Shown here: piece after piece, positions 1-9,500 of the stretch
Layout of the letters: each line of letters starts with the position of its first letter
Numbering within the stretch: the stretch's first letter is position 1
Assembly (NCBI GenBank): GCA_002751075.1
Contig: NAOQ01001153.1
Location: 1,558-12,200 of the forward strand
DNA: 10,643 nucleotides
Direction: 5' to 3'
From: Ichthyophonus hoferi
Taxonomy: Eukaryota > Opisthokonta > Ichthyosporea > Ichthyophonida > Ichthyophonidae
The notes under the pieces: model-generated
The model's input: only the letters and a program-made list of their open reading frames with translations
The model's database searches: none
Told to the model about the DNA's origin: nothing
Program-made: the position numbers and the translations under genes

Positions 1-188
1 ATGTATGTATGTATGTATGTATGTATGTATGTATGTATGTATGTATGTATGTATGTATGCATGTATGTATGTATGTATGTATATATGCTTATATGTGTGT
101 CGTATGTATGTATGTATGTATGTATGTATGTATGTATGTATGTATGTATGTATGTATGTATGTATGTATGTATGTATGTATGTATGTA
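1..188. repeat. ATGT tetranucleotide microsatellite, cut by the window edge
   Basis: Near-perfect ATGT units run from the first base to about 188, broken by a short imperfect stretch around 79-104. All three plus frames stay open because four-base units rarely make stops; the reading is meaningless as protein. It lies in the intron after exon 24. Confidence 0.97.
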
Positions 189-473
189 CATAAAGAAAGT
201 CCTGGTCTACTATACTGCAACACACCTCACCTTACAGTGTACAACCTATACATAGCCCCCTAATAAGGTCAATAAAACCATATTCTTGCATGACTATTAA
301 CCCAACCGGCTAAAACTATCCAATGAAACACTATTACAGACACTACACACTGGTCACTGGTATTAAATAACATGGTTACGCTCACTCTTCTCTAGATTGA
401 CCTACACGTGGTATAAAGGCAGGAGAGAGAAAGGGGGGATGGGGAGAAAGGATTATTTCAAACCAACCCATAC
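189..473. other. intron sequence after exon 24
   Basis: Apart from a sense-strand pyrimidine tract at 421-455, just inside the intron, I see no exon or element. No frame resembles the next RME-8 segment. Confidence 0.6.
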
Positions 474-548
474 CAACATAAAGGCGATGATATAATTGGT
501 TGAAGAACTTGACAGCTTGGGCATCCTCCAAGACAACACTTTCTCCAG
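474..548 (-). CDS. DNAJC13: RME-8 exon 24, last exon visible
   Basis: The acceptor is TCTTTACAATATAG|CT and the donor G|GTATGG. It reads GESVVLEDAQAVKFFNQLY then HRLYV, matching human SIKRSYEFFNELYHRFLL. One base is left over, so the gene continues to the left. The next expected segment (human VNMKCLCLQALAIVYGR) is not seen in 1-473 and must lie outside the window. Confidence 0.92.
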
Positions 549-3500
549 CTATATTGTAAAGATAATTAGGAAATACCCTAAAATTACTAGGATATATTAG
601 AACTACAAGTAGATATACCAAAATTACTAGGAGATATATTAGAATTACAAGGAGATATATTGGAATTACAAGAAGATATTAGAATTACAAGGAGATATAC
701 TATGATTACTAAGAGATCTACTATAATTACTATGTAATATACTAAAATAATTGGAAATATACTAGAATTACTAGGAAATATATTAGAATTACAAGGAGAT
801 ATATTGGAATTACAAGGAGATATACTAGAATTACAAGGAGATATACTATAATTATTAGGAGATATATTAGAACTACAAGGAGATATACTAGAATTACAAG
901 GAGATATACTAGAAATATTAGGAGATATATTGGAATTACAAGGAGATATATTGGAATTACAAGGAGATACACTAGAATTACTAAGAGATACTAGGATTAA
1001 TCTATAGGTAGGACTGGGCGCTGCTATTCAAATACACGTAGCATGAGAGGTGAATAACACCGAGGGAGAGGGATGGGTACTGTAATGATGGCCGTCCAAT
1101 AAGAGCCCCAGGTAGAAGTCGCCTACCATCACCTCTTCAGCCAACGAGGGGTAAACCACCTGTTATCAAGCGAGCGCATAAATATCATTGGCTCTCCTAT
1201 GTAGCAGTTAATGGCACAGGGTATAAAGAAATGCAGATAGTAGCATGACAATATGATTGGATAAAATAAGATTGGCAATGCCCCAGTTAACAGACAAGGG
1301 GAATAACTAGGTAACAGAACTGAAGTATAGAGCCCTAATACCCTCTATACAACACACAAAGGTCTATCAGAGGTGCAGTATAACCACAGGGCACCACAGC
1401 CACTGTGGGATTAACCAATAAAATACTCATAAAGGGCCTAGTGTATTACAGCCTCTAGTATAATATGGCACCAATCGGATACTTGCCTTAAATTCACCAT
1501 GATTCCAGCTGATTTGACAACCGCCACGGCTATAAATAGAGAACACACATTAGTTACACTGCAAGAACATGGACAGGGAGGGCGACGGAAAGATAAATAC
1601 CCTCCCTAGTATCTCACAGCCAACCCATAGCCATAGTGTAATATAATAGGCAACAACCATTGGTCAAGAAAATACAAAGCTATAAACCTATAATATGTAG
1701 GTCAGATATGAACCAATAGAGAGACTAGAGGGCTAGAGGGAGAGGTGAGGGAGGGGAGAGAGAGAGGGGGAGATACCTGTCTTGTTCACCATCCCAATAG
1801 TCTAGCTCTGCCTCCAGCGCCTCTCGCAGCTCAACACGGGTCCTACAGAAGGGTATATCATAAGAACAGAGGGTAGGGTAAATTCCACCATAGGTTACCA
1901 CAACATATAAAGAACAACCTTTAAGCACAAACATCGACAATAAGATTAGAATAACTGGAAATTTAGTAAGTATTGAAGAGGAGTATGAAAAAAAAAGAAG
2001 AAAAAAATAGAGAACAAGGAACATTAAAGAGAGAAATAGAGGCTGGAGAGTGATAAAAAGGATATTATATAAGAAATATAGGTAAGGATAGAAAGGGGTA
2101 GATGGGATAGGTCTGACCTCAACTAGGGGAGAGAGAGGTGGGGAGAGGGGGAGAGAGGGTACCTTTCATTCCAAAGCAGGCGGCTGTGTCGATGATCCTT
2201 CTGCATCATTGCAAATAAGCGAGTCCAGTTCTGCCGGTCCTCTGCCCTGATGGCTACATCTATAGGCAAGAGTGGAGTAGGTGAGGTGTGTTACTACTTT
2301 ACTACCCAGATACCCACATACACTACGTCTAGCACCACATGTACACAGAGGCATGTACCGTCACGTCATCACCATGTCTTTTAATTGGCTTAAAGAGCGA
2401 TGCACACAAAACCCCAATCACCGGGCAGCAACCAAGCCAGGCCCCATTGGTAGACCCAAGACCCACCTGCATGGTCAGGCCTGACTCTAATTCTAGGCTC
2501 TCTAATCCCAGCCATCACCGCAAACTTCTGCCACATCTCAGGGTTGATCATGCCTATAGCCGATTGTTTCTTTAGCCTGGCTGCATAGGCCAAGGCCTTC
2601 TCGGCCGCTACAACTCCTGTCTCGTGGGCCATCGCTGCAGCCTGCAGACTGCTTGCCTTGGTTCGTTCGTACGCATCTAACATCTGTTCCGGTAAGGTAT
2701 GCGTCACTAATGCTGTATGACATGCCCCTGACCCCTACGTCACTATGACAGGTTCATGCTATTAATAGAACTAGTCAATCAAATAAACCCTTAATTTACA
2801 CAAGCAATATTTCTTACTGGCTAACAACTACAGGCTGTATAATGTATAATAGGGTACAAAACACAGGGAGTGTAGCCAATAGCTGGCAATAGGGCATGAA
2901 GAGATATATATATATACCTTCCTTCTCCTTTGCAAATATATCTATATATACCTTTTCTTTTGTAAACATATCTATCAGATTGGCCGCCTCCTGTGGGGTC
3001 TTAGTTTTATCTTCATTGTTCTGATTGGAGGGCTCTTCCTTCTCTTCCACATTTTCCACCACGCCTTCCTCCGAGTCTATTGGAGGAGACAATTAGTATT
3101 GTTATGGGCGGGGAAATAGTATCCCATCCACCATTATTCTACGTCATACCTGGGTCAGCTCAGGGCATTCTATAATGATCTTATACTTTAACCAACCATA
3201 TCCTTTACGTTATAACCTATCCTCCTGCCACAAGGCCAAACCACACCAACTCGCTTCGCTTACCCTCTCTCCTCTTGCCATATATAGTAATACCAAACAC
3301 ACCTTCGTCTGATGGGACAGGCTGAGTAGCCCCTTCCTTCTGGTCGTCTGATTGGTCCTTCTCCTCTTGGGGAGGCTCCTCCTCTACCTCTGGGTCTAGT
3401 ATTGAAACCATATCAACCTCACAGTGTTGGATATAATAAAGGTTATGCATATATACTGCAATCTCTCGATATAGAGGTTTCCCGACAGGTAGGTAGAAAG

Positions 3501-6500
3501 ACATAAAACAAAATTTACAAATAAAAATAAACATAAAGAACACCTAGAGAAGAGAATGCAGGAGATATTAGGGTATATAGGGGGAGAGAAAAAGAAAGGG
3601 CCTGCCAGTAGGAAGCAAGCAGAGTAGCATGCCACATGTGGAAGGGCAATGACCAATCACATGACCCACCTGGATTTCTTAAATTAGAAATAAGACCCTT
3701 GGGTAGCATACGAGACATGAGAGCCATGGCATCAGCATGGCCATCAAACCAGATGGACACTAACTGTGGGAGAAGAGAGAAGGAATGAGCCCCAAGTGGC
3801 ACATACAGGGTAGTAGTGGCCCCAACAAGAAGGAAACAGAAAAGCGATAGTTAGGCTTGCATCTAGGTTTACTTGCACCGAGGCACCCCCGTGTGTTGTG
3901 TTCTCTTAACACTGTCTATATAACACATAGAGTAGATACAGCACTGTGTATGCATACAGTAATGGACTGAGTGCCAATATAAAACATATAGACTGCTTAT
4001 CTAGTTCAAGTAGACAGTTTACTAGTCAAAGGATGTAAATGTGAAACCAGGAATAGGAAAGCATGCGACAGAAACGGAGGTAAGTGATTGGAGAAATATA
4101 GATAGGCCAGGTGATTGGCCAGGTCTAGGGTGGGAGTGGTGGACCTGTTGGGATACTGCACGCTGATTGGCGTGAGGGGAGAACACTGCCATGTAGAAGT
4201 GACGTAGGTCAGCAGCCTCTGATAGGGCGGCATCCTTCATACCTGCCGCACTTTTAGGCAGCTCCTCACTAAGAGACTAGATGATTAAAGACCAATAGGA
4301 GGACAGAGACAGAAAAGATAATAGAAATGGGTAGAAAGAGAAAACAGGGACCAGAGAGGGTTAGTAAAAAGCCAATCATGGGGTGGGCTTAGATATCTAG
4401 CCAGTCAGGGCAGTCTTTAGGACCATGGAAGGCCCCTATTGCCCCAGCCCGTCCTAGCATACACACCCTGCATACCCTACACTCTCTTTAGGACCTTTCC
4501 TAAACACTTGTTCCTAGCTGGCCTCTCTCTTTATTGTACTACACTGACAATGAGATGCTCAATTAAAACAAACAAATTCCCAAAGAGGATCCCACATAGA
4601 ACACATGCCACCAGAACTATACAGTCCATTCTATTCCAACATAGTTCTTATATCAGTCCCCTCTGTTACCTGGCTACTCACTCGACAATACAGCCTGTCT
4701 AGAGGTACACAACCTCACCTTCATTATCAGGCCTACTGTAGTCACCACAGTGGAGGATGGATGAGTAAACAGACGGAAAATAGTTCGGCCTAGCTGGGCA
4801 CAGCCCTCCAATAACTCGAAAAATAATAGCTGCATACAGAGAGGATACAGGTCAGGAGGGAGAGGGACAGCAGGAAAAGAAAACATAGTACAAACCTAGC
4901 TTGCCACACACTACTACTGCACCACTCGATTATAACTAATACTAATACACATTACTAAACTACCAACAACATACATCACTTGTAGTGTCAGCATATGGTG
5001 CACATAGTAAGCACTGCATCAATTCCATGAGGGCCAAGCTCAACAGTGGGGCCGACACCCCCTCTTTTATTTTCTGCAGAAGCAGCTTCCTATAGCCCTG
5101 CGCTGTATAATACCATGGACATGAGAGCGGCCCTATAGACATGTGTTGTTCATTTCCTACTACTACCTGTGAAAACTGCCATGCATTACCTGTATTAACT
5201 ACTATCTACTACCTATATATAATACACTATACTATATACTATACAATACATTATATAACATATTATACAGTACACTATATACTACATTATACAATATATT
5301 ATACAATATATTACACAGTACACTATACAACACATTATACAATACACTATACAATATAATAAACAGTAGCTTGATAATGAATAAAATAAACGTTATACTA
5401 TTAATAGCATAAATGATGGCCAATAAGCTATGGACAAATAAACAACGGAGAGTAAATAATAACTACCTTGTTTGGCAGTAACCGCATCCCTTTCTCTCCC
5501 ACCTCCTCTCTCCAAGATAGCAACCTTGGTCTCTTGCTCCTGAACATGCACAACACACCCGTTAATCCCGATTGGCGTGTGTAAATATCATTTATTCATT
5601 AACTCTTAACAGGGCATAATAATTATTCCTGCTGTTTACTGGCCAACTACCTATGATAGAAGCCCTAGCGCTAATGATGTTTCCTTGTCTCCTTATGGTA
5701 AGAGCGTACTAGTGGCTATAAATAACTACCAATAGAGGACAGAGTGCCTAACAGAGAGAGAGTGCATCAGGTCTTAACTATCATGCATACTATCCTATCT
5801 ACTATTCTATATACTATCTTATATAATATCATATATACTATTCTATATACTATCTTATATAATATCATATATACTATCCTATATACTATCTTATATAATA
5901 TCATATATACTATCCTATATACTATCTTATATAATATCATATATACTATCCTATATACTATCTTATATAATATCATATATACTATCCTATATACTATCTT
6001 ATATAATATCATATATACTATCATACATATTATCATATATACTATCCTATATACTATCATACCTATTATCATATATACTATCCTATATACTATCATACAT
6101 ATTATCATATATACTATCCTATATACTATCATACATATTATCATATATACTATTCTATATACTATCTTACCCATTGCATACAAGTAGTACTGAGTTTTAC
6201 TATTTGCTCCTTGGCATGTTCTGGGGTCTGTACCAGAAACCTCGTGTCAGTTATTTGCATTGGTTGCATGCACATTACTAAAATACTAAAATATATTAAA
6301 GGAACAATATATACACCCTCTGTGACATTGTCTCCATCATAAAATCACTATAACAGAGTCGGGAAGTGGTTGCTGGTATATCATTGGCTATATATCATTA
6401 GTTAGGTCTAGCAGAGCATTACAGGAATATAAAACATGCTTATATAGAGGAAGGCGATTGACCTATCTAGTAACCAATCAAACCTACATCTGCCACAACG

Positions 6501-9500
6501 CGGGCACCCATCAGCTTGTCGCTAGGCACATAGGGGGCAGGGGTCCTTCTCAGGGTCATAAGTAATAGGTTGACTGCTGCAGTGGCTATACCTACAAGAG
6601 ACAGAGGGTCAGAGGGGATAGGGCCTGCTATGTGACCTGTATTGCCTGCCAATAGCAAGGAACCGCCTGGCCTTGCATTATTGCTTGAAGAAAAGAGAGG
6701 CCTGCAAGGCTATAAAGTACTTTTCATATTTAGATGGCTAATACTTTGTGGTATTGAGAGGATGCGGCCAGTTATAAGGCGTTTAATAGAATGTCTGAAA
6801 AAAAGATAAATACATTGACCAACCAGATGGTTGATCATAATTATAGGGAGTGATAGGAGAATATATACCGAGAACTCTGAGTGGATAAAGGGGACCAATA
6901 GGGAACAAGACAAAGCCAAAAAAAAAAAAAAAAAAAGTAATATATGGTAGACCAAAACAATATTCTAAATATCTATTCGCTTAGTTCTTACAAGAATGGT
7001 CAAACATATCTCTATATTGGCGTCATTGTAATGCAGAATAATGGGAGTAAAGGAGGGCATATGCAGGCTAAGGAACGAGTAAGAGCCAGGGAGAAAGAGG
7101 GAGGGGAGAGGGAGGAAGGGGAGAAGGGGGGTGCACATGATATGACGTAGGCGCAACCTACCATGATCACTGCTGCCCACAGCAGCAAAGAGCTTATTAA
7201 TAAGAACAGGGGAAGACTGTATAAACTGCATTCCAGTGCGAGTAAACATAATTCGTTGAAGGGCCTTAGGCGGTAGAAAGGGTAAGATTAGCAAAAGATA
7301 GACCAATAGGAAGTGTAAGAGAGATCTCTATAGACTAAAAAGGAAACAGGTGATTGGCACGAGAGACATATGAGGTAATGTACCTGCAAACAAATGGTCT
7401 GTTCATAGATTAGATCCTCAGTAGGTCGACCCCCCATTTCATTGGGCAATAGCTCACCAATCAATTCTATAACAAGGTTTTCAATCTTACTATATACAGT
7501 CAGCCCGCGATGCGATAGGGTTGAATTGAACTAGAGTGAATGAAGGGAAAAGGATTAGTGATGATCTGAAACCAGTGATATATCGCCAAAGAGAAATAAC
7601 TACAAAATCAACTCAGGCAGGATGGATTTTAAGTATCCAAATAAAAACAACCAACCAATCACATTTGTACCATATTTACACTGATGGATGAAAGATGCAA
7701 GAAAAGGCAATAAGGAATACAACAAGGAAAAAGGAAGACTATAGGTATGTATATGTATATATATTAACTTACACGTATATAGGGGTAGATGGACGTGCAG
7801 GTACATAGACTACCATGCACATATAGTTATACTCTATTACACTCATAGTTGTACACCTCTAGTTTCCCTACCTTACACACACTCCTGACTAATCGTGTCC
7901 TTTGAGATGGCGTCAGCTCTGTTTTTCTTATGTTCCTATTGGATAAGTCCTTCCACCAATCAGAGAGATTCACAATTATTTCTATATGCATCCCTCCCAA
8001 CATAGATAGCCAATCATACTCTATATCCGTGTTTCCCATTCTTATTATTGGCTCTTTCTGTCAAACCTTGTTATTTTTTCTCTCTTTTTATCGCCTGACT
8101 CTCCAAATATCTAAGTATCATACGCAGATTCGCATCTTCTTATACGGTGATGATCCCTCTTTCTTCTCTACTCTATCTCTACTCTCTCTCTACTATATCT
8201 CTACTCTCTCTCATCTACTTTCTCTCTACTCTTTCTCCTCTACTCTATCTCTACTCCCTCTCTACTCTCTCTCCTCTACTCTCTCTATACCATCTCTCCG
8301 CAATTCTCTTCCACACACTCTCTTTTCCTGTTTGCTCCTGCCTACCTCTCACCCCACCTACCCATTCTCATCCACCATTGAGTTTGAATCCATAGAGGAG
8401 GGTCTGGAGGAGGGTTCAGAGGAAAGTCTACGGGATGCCAAGGCTGTCATTTCTGAATAATCTTTAAGAGCTTGCTTCTCCTAGAGCAGGGTGGATAGAG
8501 GGCCACGTGGTAAGTGGATAAAGGGAGAAGGAATATAACAAAGAGCCTTGATTGGACGAAGACACATTAAAACGCAATATATGGGAATACGTAGGGGAGA
8601 AGAAAATAAAGAATGGTAAATAGGGTAATTAGCAGGCACGGTATTATACTATAAAGAAAAGAAACTGAAGGTAGCGACAATACAAGCACCAGGAGCTGTG
8701 CTGCGTAAACAGACCCTTTCCCTCCCACATCACGGTCCTTACAGTAGCCATTCTCTCCCTTCTGATCTGCCTGCATGTCACCCTCAGCTGTCTCCTCTCT
8801 ATATCTATAATGTCGCCTTGTTCCACATCGTCTATTGTCTGCTCCGCGTCTACTATATATCTACGCTCATAACAGAGGAGAAAGAAGGAAAGTAGCATAT
8901 AGTTAGGAAAGACAGAAAGGTGTAGAAAAACATACAAGTATAGAGATACAACAAACCATCTGGCAATAGGAACTAAGAAAAAGAGAGACTGTGAACCCAA
9001 AAAATAGTATGAGTATGAAGCGAATATAATAACAGCAACGATAGACGTGAATAACTCAGAAACAGAGACCAAGAGGAAAGAAGAGGTGACCATAATAAAA
9101 GGAATTAGCATTAAGTTAAAAATACGTCAGAGCCTACCTGGCAGGGTTGATACACGTGCTCCACAGTGGCTCACAGGGCACCACGGGTATATCTTGTTGC
9201 CGTGCCAACCGGATAAAGTCTAATAGAATGACCAGGAGGGTGTCTCTGTTTGTGCTCTGGTAGGCAGCCATGCTGTTGTCCTCATATTCCACCCCCACCC
9301 TCTGGGCATCCCTGCAACCACCAGGTATTTAATAGACTGTACTGATAGGATGAAATGTTTAGTAAACTCATATTAAGACATTAAAAAGGGGCTACCCTTT
9401 AATTGGTTTATAATATAAATGTAATGGCCAATTACATATAGGCTATAATTTGCGTCTCTTTAATGATTGGCTGCTTCCTTCTCACGGGCCTGTAGGGTAA

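Noticed and set aside
1-263. Open plus-strand frames reading MYVC repeats
   Set aside because: Pure ATGT microsatellite; all three frames are open with the same peptide.
5744-6187. Long open frames on both strands over the 36-bp array
   Set aside because: They are a consequence of a repeat period divisible by three with no stop in the unit; low-complexity Tyr/Ile/Leu readings on both strands and no splice or homology support.
6816-6837. Short inverted repeat TGACCAACCA..TGGTTGATCA
   Set aside because: Two-base centre and one mismatch; a solitary 10-bp palindrome in 10 kb is not remarkable and has no terminator or hairpin role in an intron.
6740-6936. A19 run as the tail of a SINE or retrocopy
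   Set aside because: No A/B box, no recognisable body upstream and no target-site duplication flanking it.
8110-8155. Possible minus-strand exon reading DHHRIRRCES between exons 5 and 6
   Set aside because: Its acceptor sits in purine-rich sequence with no pyrimidine tract, and its outgoing phase does not fit exon 6, whereas exon 5 joins exon 6 directly in phase.
7930-8460. 176-codon plus-strand frame with an acidic C-terminal end
   Set aside because: It crosses the complement of exons and a polypyrimidine tract. Its acidic end is the complement of RME-8 exon 5, which has splice sites and phase agreement on the minus strand.
9438-9446. A 7-nt micro-exon that would mend the phase between exons 2 and 3
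   Set aside because: A seven-base fit between AG and GT is easily found by chance; there is no independent support.
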